From contig NZ_JAAKEN010000011.1 of the NCBI RefSeq assembly GCF_011039175.1, forward strand, positions 35,529 to 99,528: 64,000 nucleotides of DNA, in the 5' to 3' direction. The position numbers and the translations under genes were made by a program. Shown piece by piece: positions 15,001 through 30,000 of this stretch. Source of the stretch: Slackia sp. ZJ119. GTDB taxonomy: Bacteria; Actinomycetota; Coriobacteriia; Coriobacteriales; Eggerthellaceae. Under the pieces are notes generated by a model. That model did not search any database, was not told where the DNA came from, and was given only the letters and a program-made list of their open reading frames with translations. How positions within the stretch are numbered: position 1 is the first letter of the stretch; every line of letters starts with the position of its first letter.

Positions 15001-18000
15001 GCTTCGTGCCGAAGGCCGACGGCTTCAATTCGGACGAAGACTTGAAGACCGCCATCGCATCTGGCGCCATGGACACGTTCAAGTTCAATATTATTACCTA
15101 CGACGAGCCCAAGACCCATTCCAAGAACACCGGCAAGGACATTGATGCCTGCTATGAGAACATTCGTACGTATGTGTCTTCGAAGATGATCGGCTATAAG
15201 AACCTGATCGACGAAGGCATTATGGTGCAGACGAAAAACTCGTTGCTCGCCAATCCGTTTACGCCAGGGGCAAAAGCCCAGATGGGCACTGACGAGCGCT
15301 TCGTGATTCTGAACTACAAGGACGGCATTCAACATTCTGGCGACAAAGACGAAGACGAGATAATCGTCGGCGGTACGCTGATGTACGAACAAATGCTGAA
15401 TACTGGTATTGCCGCCGGTTTGCTCGAAGGGGAAGTTGACCAGGATTCTGATGATTGGGGCACGGATATCGGAGGGGCCCGCATCCGGAAGGAAACCCCT
15501 GGGTTCACTGACGATCGCCGCCTGGACGCCACGCAGGACTATTATCCGACGTATGAGTCGCTTTGCAATTGCGGCCACGTCTACGTGATTCACCGCGAAA
15601 GCAAGTGCGGCTTCATTCCTGACTTCTCCATCAACGATGGCAGGAATGTCGAGCTGACTCCTGGCGTGTTCTCGAGCGCCACCACTGAAGACATGCCGAA
15701 GAACTATTTGGCCGGCTTTTTTGGGCGCTACCAGGAAGACGAGGGGACGAAGCGTCTGAAAAACCCCGGCATGGGCGTGACGCTGAAAGCCAACGGTTTG
15801 CACGGCATCGAATATCTGGCAGACAACAGCTACAACGGCCGCGGCCTTCTGGCGGGTGATTATTGGCTGGAAGACAGCGTGGGAGCTACGTATTCCTATG
15901 GCTTGACGGAGGCGACCACGAAGGGCCTTAACGGCAACAGTGTGAACGTGCAGTCCGAAGAGTTCTACGATGCACGCAACGTGGCGAATGGAACGGCGCA
16001 GCCGGTCATCCATCATGACGGCGGCGTGTACACGGCTACCAAGCTGCGCATCAAGCGTCCGTCTCTCACAACGTATTATGAAGTGGAAGCAAACCCGATC
16101 GACCGTCCGAGTGACGACGAGACGATCGACTATTCCGACCCGACCACGTCGTACTTCAAACCGGGTACGCCGGAGACCGGCAAGGGTGCTTCTGCGGGCG
16201 ACATCGTGACGCCTGACGGCTCAATGATCAGGACGAAGGAAGAGGAAACCCTCGACGAACTGGTGAAGACCATTTCCAAGCGCTTCGAGCTGTACAACGG
16301 CAAATGTCTGGTGGACGACGAAACCAAGCTCGAAAAGAATCCGCTCAACACGATGGAATACCAGGCCATGACGCAGACACGCACGGTCTACAGCGCTGAC
16401 GGCACCACGAAGGTGGCTGACGCGACGATTACGACTGAACTGCCGTATTTGAACCGTTATATAGCCGTGATCACGGTGTATCGTCCGACATCGGGTGCGG
16501 CGGCGGCTGTGCAAAAGATCGATTTCGATAGTGGCGAAAGCATTGGTTTGACGCTGTGCAACACCGCAGGTGTACCGGACGGCAATCTGAACACGGACGG
16601 CTGCAACACCATCGCTGAATACCTCACCAAGCATCCCGAAGTCGGTTGGGATTACGAAGAGCGCGACTTCCGTGTCGAAGAGGTGACGGTCGACAACGGC
16701 TATGTCATGTACGCATTCGATGACGGGGCTTTCGAGCCGTCGCGCATCGAAGACGCTTGGCAGTACAACGACACTCCGTGGTATTCCGCCACGGTGAAGA
16801 ACATCGTGGCGCCGGGTGATGAAGATAACGAGGCCAAGAAGGGCGATCTGCCGTATGGCAAGTACGTCTTTGCGCTTGAACTGCCTGAACAGGTGACGTT
16901 CTATGACAGCACGTGGGCCAAAGAAAACCTTATGCGCAACATCGATGGGCTGTACAGCTATGGAGTCCCGGTCCAATACAAGAACACGTTCTACGACTAT
17001 GAAAATGACGACTACTCCTTCTATGTGGAGCACACGTATCGTGATCGCAACGCCGGCCCGAACGACCCCGAATTCGTCACCGAACGCTTGACCCCCAAGC
17101 AGATGGTGGAGCGCGGATGGACCATCAAGATTCTCTACGACGATGGTTGGGGAGAGAATGACTACAGCCAAGACGGCTACGGCAAGCCTGATGCGGACGA
17201 TTCGGACCAGAAGGTGTCGAAGAACAACGAGTTTGATCAGCCTCTCTACAACGCCACGGCGCAGACGGTGCTCAATCACAATATTCCGAGCCAGAGCAAT
17301 TCGTGGTACGAAAGCGACAAGCGCACGACGGAGAACACGAAGCGCAAGTCGCACGGCAAGGAAATGGTCACCATCGAGCTTTCGATGCCTTCCGACGAAA
17401 CCGACGATGAATTCTTTGAGTACGATTCGCTGCTTGAGGCCACGTATGGGGGCGTGCACGCCGATGGCTATTTGGGATACGAGGATTCCATCACTTTGAA
17501 GGTGAGGACGCGCATCGACAACATCGGCGTCGAAAATTCCGACGATCCGGACAATCTGGGTGCCAACGATCTGGCCGAACAGTACGACCTGATCGATCCG
17601 ATGGCACAGAAGATGGCTTCTTACCGCCAGATCGCCAAAGACATCAACGCATGGGATGGCAGCCAGTCGAAGCTCTATGTTGCCTTGCACGACACCGACT
17701 TCAAATGGAAGTCGGGCGAGGATGACCGTTCCTGGAGCCATACTTTCTCTGGATTCTCTGGGGAAAAGGACGCCCCTGCCGGCTTCATGACCTACAGCCA
17801 GCAGCATGGTGGCATGGTGCCGACGCCGAAGGTCGAAGCGAACAAGCCGTATTACAAGCGCGTACGACCCGAGCATCCCCTCAACGTCTCGAATGCCTTG
17901 GTGAACGAGTTTGCCAAGGTAAACAATCGAACGATCAACTTCACGAAGGACACGTTCGACGAGTTGTCTTCGCTTGTCGACGTGAACCGCGACAACATAG

Positions 18001-21000
18001 CTGCCGACGCGCACGTCGGACCTTATGACGATTTGTGCGGCATCGACGAATCCGGCTACTTCCGCACGCGCATGCCGTCCATGAGCGTGCGTGGCGACAC
18101 CGACATCCTGCGCACCTTGGTGGACAGCGAGGACTACGAGGGCGTGTCGTATTCCGTCGACGCCTACGAAAAGGAAGACAACAACTTCTACCTGACCCAG
18201 GCCATCAACACCGGCGGCGCGGTGAATTCGTTCATCGTCGATTGGCAGATCCCGTTCTGGGCAACCGACTTGTCATCGAAATTCGATGCCGTATTGAAGA
18301 GAAGCGCTCTGTACAACGTGGGTCGCATCCAGTCCGAATTCCAGACGGTCAGCACGGGCGTGTGGGAAGTGCCAGGGGCGGAATACGGCACTATGACCGT
18401 GGAAGCGACAGACGCAGATGGCAATCCGATTTTGGATGCCGACAACAATCCGACCTATGTGACGGTGAACGATCCGTCGCAGCCGCAAAACGAAGAGGCT
18501 GAGATCGAAACGCAATTGCGCGTGTTCATGCTCGCCCGCATCGTCACCACCGATCCGGCCGATGACGGCAATGTGTATCGAGAGAACAATGTGGAGGACG
18601 AGCCCGATCCCGACCCATCGGTAGGCGGCGTGCTCGACTTTGAGGATTATGCGCTTGCCGGCACCGATGCCGACCGTGACTACTACTTCGGAGAAGACGA
18701 CGAATATGCGACGCAGGGCGGCGTGACGGCCGTTGACGACAAGAACAACGCCTATGAAGAGCAGTGGGTGGTCATTGGCGATCCGGAGGGCTACCCGGTG
18801 TCCGAAAAGAAGAACGAGACCATCAAGCGCTCTGAAATCCTGAGTCTGAACAACGAGTTCGCGCAGGTTCGCCAGATCCGCTGGGTCGTGAAGGCGGTGC
18901 CCGACGGATCGACGGTTGCAGACGACACGCTGTCGACGAAAGTTGCGGTGCCGCATGGATTCCGTCTGGCCGTGGACGCGTTGGATGACGACCCGGCGCA
19001 TCCCGAGACCTTGGGCGTGCAAGAGGCCGACGACGTCGACCCGAAGCGATTGAACCTTGGTTGGAAGTGGATGTGGGACGCTGCTGGAAAGCAGCTGTTC
19101 AACGCCGATGGCACGCCGACGGTTGACGAGACGCAGAAGATGGGCGAAGGCATCACCAAGAATGCGCCGAAGCTCTACATCCAAACAAAGGTTGCCGAGG
19201 CTCCCGAGGACGATACGGGCGAGAAGGTCCGCGGACTGACCAACGATGTGCCGTATTTCTACAACACCGGCCAGCGCGAGACGACGCACATGAATCATTT
19301 CGTGTCTGCCACGCCGCGGTTCGACGACACCAAGTATGTGCATGCGCAGCGCCATCGCGTCGGCCTGTTCCGTTCCATCTGCCACCCGACGGTGACGCTT
19401 TCCATGCAGCAGTTCTACTACAAAGGTGATCTGGGCAGCGGCTTCTCATGGAAGGAAGGGCTGAGCTTCGCTATTGACAGGGATTCGTCGTGCGCCATGA
19501 AATACCGCGTCATGCTCATCAATATGAGCGACGAAATGCTGCAACTGGTGGGCAAGACCGACTTGAAGGAAGACTTCTGCTACAACCCCGAAATCTCGGT
19601 GTTGCTGCCCATCATCGAAGGCTTCTGGGATACCGCCCAAATAGGACAGCAGCTCACGTACGTCGAATATGACGATATTGTCAATGCGACGGATCCGGAG
19701 GATAATTCGAAGAAGCGGTACGATTATTTCTACGATTCAAAGCCGTTCTACGATGATCCGTACAAATCGAAAGCGGATCCGACGAGCGGTGTGCATTATA
19801 ATATCGACCAGATTTGCAGCGAACAGCCCATTTGGACCTATTACGTGGCCGACTTTGATGCACAGCGCAACATCATACCGGAGACCATATCCCAGGTGAA
19901 CGCCGAGTCCAAGTTGACGGTGTGCGCGCCGTACGTGAAGGAGCTTCCCGCTTCGGGTGCTCCGGAGACTTCGGTCACTGCAAAAAGCAAGTATGCCAGC
20001 GCGGACACCAGCGATCCGCTGCGCAAGTATCTGAACTGGAAGTTCACCGGTCCGCAGGCGCTGGGTTCCCCGACGCCGTCTCAGGCGTTCTTGAACCCCG
20101 GCGAAGGCATCGTCCTTGAGTTCATGATGCCGGTCAGCAAATCTGCTAACGCTTCCGCAAAGCCGATTGACCGTACGGCGTCCGGCTATGGCTTCAAGTT
20201 GGGCGACTACGACATTTGGTGCCCGCCGCAACAAGGCAATTCCAAAGAACAAGTGTCGTCTGTTCACGACGATCGAGACGTGAACTTGGACGGCATTGCC
20301 GAGAACCAGACGCATGTCAAATCCGAACTGGGGCCGCTTTCCTTCGTCGTGCCGCCGGTGTTGGACCAGTCCAAGGTTGCCAATACCGACTTGGCCGGTC
20401 CTGTCGATTACAATGTGAAGGGCGTCGCTCCGGTGACCGAAGGCGCGCTGTACAATTACCAGGCATCTGTGGTGAACACTGCATCGTCCGGTGCGGCAAC
20501 GGGATCGGATCGCAAGTTCAAAGGCGTGGTGATCTATGACGTGCTGCCGCATGAGAAGGATGTGTGGACGCACAATTCCCTGAACCGCGAAGACAGGGCG
20601 CGTGACAGCCAATGGAGCGGTTGGCTCGAAGACCTCGACTCCATCAAGGTAAGTGTGCTCTCCAATGACTATTTGGATACTGAGCCTGATTATCCGTTGG
20701 GTATGGAAGGTGGCGTGCGCCCGACGGTGCATGATTTGGCGTCGTATAAGAATGGTTATGAGCTGAAGCAGGGTCGCGATGTCAAGATCTGGGTCGGTCC
20801 GTTCAAACGGGTAGGTACTCAGTACTTGGTTGGAAAAGAAACCGACTTGTTCATGTCGTACAAGTACGGAGCCGTGCTCTTTCCGCCTTTCTCACCCAAC
20901 ACAAGAAACGCCGAGTTCGACAAGCTGCGCAAAGGCGACGCCTCCAAGAGCGCCGATGAGTACAAGGCCGACAACTGGCTGGTTCCCGTTGACGATTTGA

Positions 21001-24000
21001 AGGCCTACCTTGCCGGCCCGCTCGCCCCTGAGGAAAAAACGAAGATCGTTCGAGCGGTGCGCGCGATCTGGGCCCAGCTGACCGACGAAACGACTGACCC
21101 GAGCGGAGATCAGACCAACTTCCTCTATGTGCCGAGCAATGGCTCCGTGCGCTTGACCTACGAGCTGCGCAACCCTCTGAATCTGCCCATTATCGCGGGC
21201 TCGCTTACCGGCGATGTCGATGCCGATATGGGCCGATACGAAGAAGCCAAGGAGCCCGTCCTGTACAACAAGTACAAGCGGTGGGCGGCAAACTTGGCGA
21301 ATTCCACGCAGATCAACACGGCGGTCACGCGTGCCGACGGACAGACTCAGGAGACCGCGTTGAACGAGGATAAGCGCGCCGGCGTGTTCACCAATGCGCC
21401 CGAGGGCCGCGGCTACATCGGCAGCTACGTGTGGATCGACGAAAATTGGGACGGCAAGCAAAACGATACGCAGCTTGACGACGACGGCACGCCCGCTTAC
21501 GAGAAGACGACGACCGGGCGCAAGCTTATGAGCGGCTACAAGTACGTCAAAGATGCCAGCGGCAACTATGTGCTTGACGCCGAAGGCAACCGCAAGACCG
21601 AATGGTTCGACCACACTGACGACGGCTGCCTGAAAGACCTCGATTACGAGCCCGATGCCTCCGGCGCCGCCGACGTGGATAACCCTGGCGTCAACGGCGT
21701 GAAGGTGGAATTGCTCAACGAATACGGTCTGCCGGTGAACCGCGATTGCCAGGTGGCACAGCTTGTGAACGATACGCTGACGGGCAACGTGGACCGCTGG
21801 GTGGTGTGCGAGCCGGCTACTGGTCATGTTCACGTCACGCCGATGGGCGGGTATCTGAACGCAGACGCGGGCGCTCCTTACACCTACACCACTGAAGACG
21901 ACTATTACGGCAACCCTGGCTACTACATGTTCTCCAACTTGAAGCCGGCCATCTACCGCTTGCGCTTCACGTTCCCTGAGGAGTACTACAGCTATTCGCC
22001 AACAGACAACTCCATCGGTCTTACGCCCCAGGAAATTCAAGACGAGCTGGGCAGCTATGGCATCAACTTGTCCAACTACGGCTTGGGTTCGGCCGAAGCC
22101 AAGCTGACGGTGGAGCGCCACGACCGAAACGGATCCGATCCGGCGAAGCTTGTGGTGACGACCGATCCCATTGCGGTTGGCAAGGTGACGCTTGACAACA
22201 CCAAGAAGCTCGACAACGTGCGCTCCTACGACGATCCGCTGTTCTCCTGCTACGACTATAAGATGAGCAATTACTCTCTCGGCATCGCGCGCAGCGTCGT
22301 GTTCCACGGCACCACCTATCGCGACGACATCGTCGACGACGGCTCGCCCGAAGGCATCGTTGAGGATCCCGAAGTAATCAACTCGTTGCTCGACTCGGTG
22401 TCCGTGGATTCGTCTGCTGTGGAAAATGAGGACATGATGGCGGGGGCGAGCACCAATCTGCTCGTGCCGTCTGGCAATACTATGGTGGAGGTGACCGACG
22501 CCAGCGGCCACCCGATCAAGGCGAAAGAAAAGCGACTTGGCGACATCCGCGTGGACGTGTACGAGTGTGAATACAATGCCTCGCTGGGCGCTACCGTGGT
22601 GGGCAATCTGGCCATCGATGCCGACGGCAACAAGGCGTCCTACGTCACGGCCGACGACGGCTTCTTCGAGTTCAGGCTGCAGCCGAACAAGGACTACATC
22701 ATCAAGACCTCTGACACCATCTACACCCGTCTGCTCAAGCCGACGCTTGTCACCTGGACCGGCAATCCGCTCGACTACACGGACGACGAGCTTGCCTACG
22801 ACGATGACGCAAGCATTCTTGTGCAGGACAACGATTTGCGATACACCTCGGGCACGGCTCGCACGTACAAGTTCAGCGCTTTGCATCCGATCGACCCGAA
22901 CACGAATTGCATCATTCATGAAGACGATGCGAATCCCTATCTGGGCTCTGAAATCCAGAAGAGGCTCGCCCTCGGCTTTATCGATGGCACGAAGGGCTAT
23001 GTTGGCGACTACGTGTGGAACGACGCCAATGAAGACGGCGTGCAGGATGATGACGACACGCTCGAGCCAGGCATCGGCGGCAACGGCGAAACGAAGCTGC
23101 GCGTGAAGCTGGAGCAGTGGTGGTATCACCCCAAGAATCTGAGCGATCCCGACTCTGATTACGTGTGGGAGCTCTATCCCGGTCCCTACATCGACGCTCG
23201 CGGCATCGACCACGGCTACGGCCTGCGCGAGGCCTACACCGGCGCCAGCTCCAAACCGGGCATCTATCTGTTCCGCGACGTGCCCACTTGCGTGACCGAT
23301 CCGGCCGACACAGGAACCAACTCTGACCAGAAGCAGAAGTACCTGGCCGGCTATCGTTTGCGCATCGATCAAGAAGACCTCAACAAGCTTGATGAGGACT
23401 ATCTGGTGACGCTGCGCGGCAACACGAATGCTATGGACAAGGATTCCGATCTGATGACGGGCGCGGTGGAAACGGAGGTGCTCGAGCAGCCGAACTGCGT
23501 GCTCGAACCGAGCAACAACAATGGGCAAAACGTTGACGGCTCGCGCGACGACCATAAGTACACCATGGCTTACTATTTGAACGAAGACGGATCGCTGCCC
23601 GAAGAGGGCTCGGTTGACGACGAGTTCATCGTGGTGTCGCTCATCGGCTCGCAAACGACCGACGTCGCTCCGTTCGAATTCTTGGAAGAAGTCGTGAAAG
23701 ACAGCACGAAGACCAGCACGAAGACGTGTACCGTGTGCAACCATGGACACTATATCGACGGTGCCGATGCGACGCCGCATGAGGTCACGTTCCGTCTGCG
23801 TTTCCCGAACACTACTGCGGACGATTTGGACATCGTGCTGAGCGACGAGATGCCCTACGCTTCCGAATACAAGAGCGCCACCATTCAGGTGGGCGAGGAT
23901 CCGGCGAACCTCAAGAGCGGCAATGCCGCCATCGATGAGGCTGCGTCCACTCCTACGTTCGTGAAGTTCGACCAAGTCACGCTGCCCGTGGGCGAGGTGC

Positions 24001-27000
24001 TGTATGCCACGGTGACCATGACGTCGCTTGCCCAGCGCACGCTGGAAAACGAGTTCGTGCTGGTCACGCCTGATTCTCAGCTGGGCGTGCTGGAGTCCAA
24101 TGTGGTGACGCGCCGCGTGAACCGCGATGCCCACTTCACGCTCGCTGCTATGCCCAAGATGCCGCTGTACGAGGACGACGGTGGAAATGACTCCATCGAT
24201 CTGCTGCTCGATCTGGTAAACAAGACGTTTGACGCCATGCCCGATCCGGTGAACGATCCCGAGATGCAGGAGCCGGCGCACTACGATCCCAATCCTCCGG
24301 CTCAACCTGTCTTCTCGGAGGTGGAGCCGGAAGAGCCGCCGGAGCCCGAGGAGCCGACGTACAGCAAGTCGCTGCCAAAATTCGACTCCGACGGGGTGAA
24401 TCAACTGAGGGACAAGTTGCAGAGCCCTTCGGAACAGGCTGCGTTTGATGGTGCCTATAAAGCTTTGAAAGGGCTGTTCGCAAAGCCTGAATACAACCCT
24501 GCTATGGTGGGGATAGATTGGTATGAAGCGCAGTACGCTGAAAATCTCGCCGCATTCCAAAGGCGTGACGAGAATGGCTTGTCGGTGCTTGAGGTTCCTC
24601 TGTTCGACCTTGATGCTTATGGGAAGGCTTCGACTGTTGAAGAGAAGCAGCAGATCGAGCAGAGCTATCAAGATGAGCTGAACAAGTACAAGCTGCTTGC
24701 GACCACGGAGCTGCCGAGCATGGAGCTGCCAAAATTCAACGTGCAGGCTTATGAGGCGGCAGCCGACGATCAGACGAAGCAGCAAATTCTTGCCGACTAC
24801 GATATGGCGATGCGGATATTCGAAGCTTCGGTTGGCGACAATTTCCCCGAAGCGGAACTGCCTAAGTTTGACGTAGATCGTTACGAGAGCTTCGTGTCGA
24901 CGGCGAACCGTGAAGCATATCTGAATGACTACAACGACGATGTGGAAAACTTCGAAGACGGGTTGACGGCGCTTCCGCTGATCGCGGTGCCGACGTTCAA
25001 TTTTGTGGAATACAACAATATCCCCCAAGCTGATAAGGATGCATACTATCAGGGCTATCTGAAATCGGTAGAAGCCTATGCTTCCGAGCTCAACAAGGAC
25101 CTCGTCTTTACGGCGGTGCCTCAGTTTGACACAGCTGCCTATTCGCTGCTTAGAACCGATAAAGAAAAGGCAGACTTCCTCGAAAAGCATTGGGACGAAT
25201 ATCTGCTTCAGGCAAAAGCCTTCTTCGATGAACAGAACGAGTCGTTTACGGTGGTGACGCCGCCGCTGTTCAACGTGAGGGAGTATGAAGCGGCGCTGCA
25301 GTCGGACGCCAAGCGCGAATACGTTGACAAATACCTTGCGGACTTGCAGGCGTTCAAGGATCAGGAATTGGCTATCGATTCGACGGCCACCGTGCCCGAA
25401 TTCAAGATAGAAGAGTATCTGGCGCAGTTGAACGATCCTACACGTGGAAACTTCATTGAGAACTTCCAGGGCAAATGCGACGAGTTCAAAGCGTATCTGC
25501 AAATCACGACGTTGAAAGGTGCAACGCCCACTAACGAGGAGGTCGAAGCCGCGCTTGCGAACCTGCCGAACCGCAACCCGAACGATGCCAACTCGTATAC
25601 CGCTCGATATCTGAAGTGCGACGATGCGGAGGGCAAGTCCACGCTGATGAGCGACTACAACACGGCGTGGACGGACTACTGCAACGCTCTGATAACCGCT
25701 GGCTGGGCAATTGATTTCACCGAGAGCAGGGTGCCGAAGTTCGATTTTACCGAATTTGAGCTGCTTCCTGACGGAGCGGCTTTGGCCAAGGACTACGTCG
25801 ATACGTACGCGACTGCCGTGGCAGCCTATCAGCCCAAGACCGCTGTGGAAGAAGAAACGCCTTCTGGCAACGAGGAAGACGAAACGTCTTCTGGCAACGA
25901 GGGCGAAGGGCCGCAGCCTGCCGCAGGCGGAGAGACGCCTTCCGGCGGCGAGAGCGAAGAAACGCAGCCTGAGAGCGAAGAAACGCAGCCTGAGAGCGAA
26001 GAAACGCAGCCTGCTGCGGAGGAAACGGTGCCGTCCAACGTTGATGGGACTGAAGAGACGCCGTCTGATGTTGAGAATAGCGAGACGCCGTCCGGCACTG
26101 ATGAAAGCAAGCCGCTGGAGCTGCCGGTGTTCGCTATTACCGTCTATGACGCCTTGCCGACTGGCGAGCAAAAGGCAGAGGCCTACCATCAGAAGTACTT
26201 GGACGACTACGACGCGTTCGTTGCTGCGCAGAACGCAAGCCCAGCTCCTACGGGCGTTCCCGTTCCCAAGTTCGAACTGGATGCCTACCTTGCGGCAGCC
26301 AATGACTTTGCGCGCGTTCGCGTTGAGAGCGCTTACGTTGATCTGGTGGCGAAGTACATCAAGGCGGTCAATTCCGACGAGCCGGTGAACCTGCCTGTCT
26401 TCGATGTGGCCGGTTTTGAGACGATGTCGGATGCGGACAAGCAGACGTACATCGAGAATTACGGCAAAGCTATCGACGAGGTGGACAAAAAGGTCAACGC
26501 GGAATCCTACGCGAAGCGTCTCGAAGTGCCGGTCCTTGACCTTGGGAAATATCAAGAAGCCGTTGGCTCGAATAATATAGACACCTACAACGAATTCGTC
26601 AGCGGTTTCGAGAGCCGGGTGGAGGACTTCCAGAATGACCTGAAGAACGCTGGCCTTCTGCTGACCACGCCGGTGCCCACCTTCGACTTCGCCCAATACA
26701 AGACGCTGGAGCAAGAAGGCAAGCAGCAAGAGATGCAGGCGTTGCTCGATGCGTACACCGCCGACGTCACGGAGTTCGTTGCCGCTTACAACGATGCGAC
26801 TCTCAACCAAAAAACCACCCTCGCAGTGCCGGATTTCCCGATTGACGAGTATGCAAGTCATGTCGCCGAAAATGATGCTACGGGTGCGCAAGAGCTGGCC
26901 GAGCGGTATGAAAGCGATGTGCGCCTGTTCGAGGCGGCGTCTGCGGACGATCCGTACGTGTGGACCATTCCGGAGTTTGACGCTGCCGAGTATCGCAGTC

Positions 27001-30000
27001 TGCTCGAAAACAACAATGCGACTGGTGCGGCCGACTATCGCGCACTGTTCGAGGCCAAACGAAAGGCGTTTATCGATGCCATCGGCGTGTACGCCCCTAT
27101 CGACGAAAAGGTTTACGAGGATTTGGAACCTGCGGAGAAGCAGCACTTCATGGATCTGTATCAGCTGATGTTGGCCGACCATGAGGCGCGCGAGGCGCAG
27201 TATGTCATCGATCAGGACGTGTATCTGTACGAACTCGAGATATATGAAGACAAGAAAGAGGTTTACGACAAGGCGTACGAAAAGTGGCTGGAGGAGTATC
27301 AGGACTACGTTACCGCCTATGATGCATGGGAGTACACGAAGGTCGAATACGCTGGCAAGTTGTCGAACTACAAGGTTCGCAAGCGGGAGTATGCTCAGTT
27401 CGGCAACTACTACGACCAAAGCCAGGACCCGGGCGTGTACGACAATCTGAGGGTCTTGCTGAACGAAATCAAGGCCAAGTACGACGTTGCGGGTCTCGAC
27501 CATGCCGCGCAGAACGCCAGCGAGGTGCACAATTACATAAAGCAGCTTGCAGAACTGTTGAGCCTGGGCGTGCCGGAGGAGCCGATGAAGGTGTACACGC
27601 CCATTGAAATGCAGCGTGACGGGCTCAATGAAAGCTATCAGGCATACGTGGCGCGTTACCTGAATGTGCTGCGCTCTTACAGCCAGCCCTACGGTTTCCA
27701 CTACTATGAAGGTCAGGATTTGATAAATCCGTTCACTGGCAATGTGCAGCCGGGCGGTCCGAACGATGGCGACATGGTCATCATGAACGAAATTACGTCC
27801 TATACGCAGTACTATCCGTTCCTGAAGAACAACGAAGACTTCCTGCAAGAGTGGCACGACGGCATGAACGATGCGTGGGCGGCGGCCGAGGACTTGTATT
27901 ACAAACAGAATCTCATTTACCTCGATTACGTCAAAGCCCTCGACCAGTGGAAACAAGACAAGTACGATTACGAAAACGAATACCCCTACCAGAACAACAA
28001 GCTGTTGTTCGACACCCAGCTCTACGGCCCGAACACCATCTATGACCTGGCCGATGCGGGGCGCATCACCAATTGGGACGTCGGCCTGAAGGAAGTGCCG
28101 CGGTCGAAGATCACTGGCCGCATCTGGGACGACAGCCATTATGCGGAGGATGCCGACACGACCAACAACGACCAGGCCTACAACGGCGTGCAAGATGACG
28201 GCGAGCCGGGCCTGGCAGGCGAAAGCGTCGACCTGACGCAGTGGTTCTACATTCCGGCCGCGTTCATCGACGAGGCTGCATTGACTGACGAGGATCTCCA
28301 AACGGGCGAGACGAAAGAACAGGCGTTGGAGCGCATCACGGGCGAGGCCATCGGCGTGCAGATCAACGGCAAGATCGACGTCGGTTCTTTTGGCGCACTC
28401 GACGAATCCGAATTCATGAGCCTCGACGACGAACAAAAGCTCGTGTACCTGGCCATCGCGGCGGGTCTCGTGCCTGACACGACCACGACGGCCGATGTGA
28501 AGCATGCCCCCACGGCTTCGCAGCTGAAGGATGACGGCGTGCTGTGTCTGGCCGACGGTGACATCGAGCTTGCGGCCGACGGACGCGGCATCTGGGTGCG
28601 CTCGCACACCTTCGGTGCTGACAACCGCACGGCGGACGTGACCGTGGACAACAACGGCGTCGTGACGGTGGGTGCGCCTCGCACGACTGGCGCGACGGTC
28701 GTGGCGGGCAAGCAGGGCGTCATCCGCGTCAAGACGGCCGACCGCACGTCGATCGAGGACGCGAACGGCAAGCAGCCTAGCGATCCAGGCTGGACGCCCA
28801 CCTATGACGAGACGACTCGCGGCACCTACGTGTTCGACGAGCTGCCCGCAGCCTACGTGGTGCCCTCCAAGGCAATAATTGGCGCTTCGCAGGCAAATGA
28901 CACGCATGCGATGCGGGAAGGCACGCACTACCTGGCGGCTTATCGCGTGGAACTGGCTGACGAGAAGTTCGTGGACACCGACAATGGTTCTGTCGCCGAA
29001 GACGAGCAATGGCTGCTCACGCGCTACCATCTGGGCAATCAGAACGACGGCGTGACCGACCGCGCGGGCCAGGATTCCGACGCTGAAAGCTACCTTGGCC
29101 AGGGCGGCGGCATCTGCCTCATCGCGCAAGACACTGCGGCGACCGTGGATGAGGCCGCTGAATCCATTGATGGCCTGCATGCCCACAATGGCCAGATCAT
29201 CCTGGCCGGCGTGACGCATGACGTCGAAGGCAGCGTGCTCGACGACGATGTGACGGTGCACACCCGCAAGGCGAGCAAGGTCGTCGTGTCGCGTGCCGAC
29301 GTGGTCGACATCGACGAAGACGAGATAACCGCCCTTCCCGAAGAAGAGCAGGTCGTGCTCTACGACTACCGGACGCTGCGCGAAGACCTGGAAACCACCG
29401 ACCAGAACGGCAATTCCGTTCCCGACGCTGGCGCTTGCGGCGGCGACGCAGGCCAGATCAAGCCGCCCACGCAAGACATCATGGGCGTGGTGTGGATGGA
29501 CAACGACAACGACGGCATCCACGGCGCGATCGACCCGACAACGGGCGCGGTCGAAGACGGCGCCGACGGCGTGCAGCTGACTCTCGAGCGCTACTACATG
29601 GAGATCGATCCGTTCGGCGAAGATATGGACGTGACTGCGGACGACGGTCTGGATTACAGCAACTACGATCTGGCCGGGAACAGCGATGACTACCCCGAGT
29701 TGCGCGATCAGCTTGACTCCGCAACGGGCGACTGGCAGCGCGATCCGACATGGGCGCCTGATTGGGACGATTACGACGTGAACCCGGTCACGGGCCTTGA
29801 TGGCGACAACCTCTACGGCGACGTCACCACGCTGCTTGCCGCCGACGGTAACCCCTTGCCGCTGACCAGCACCAACCACCAGACCACGTCTGCCAACGGC
29901 GGCCAGTTCGCCTTCCGCAACCTGAAGACGCAGGGCTACATCATTGACGAGAACGGCGATACGAAGCACGTCATCTTCGCCTACAAGGTGCGTGTGACCG

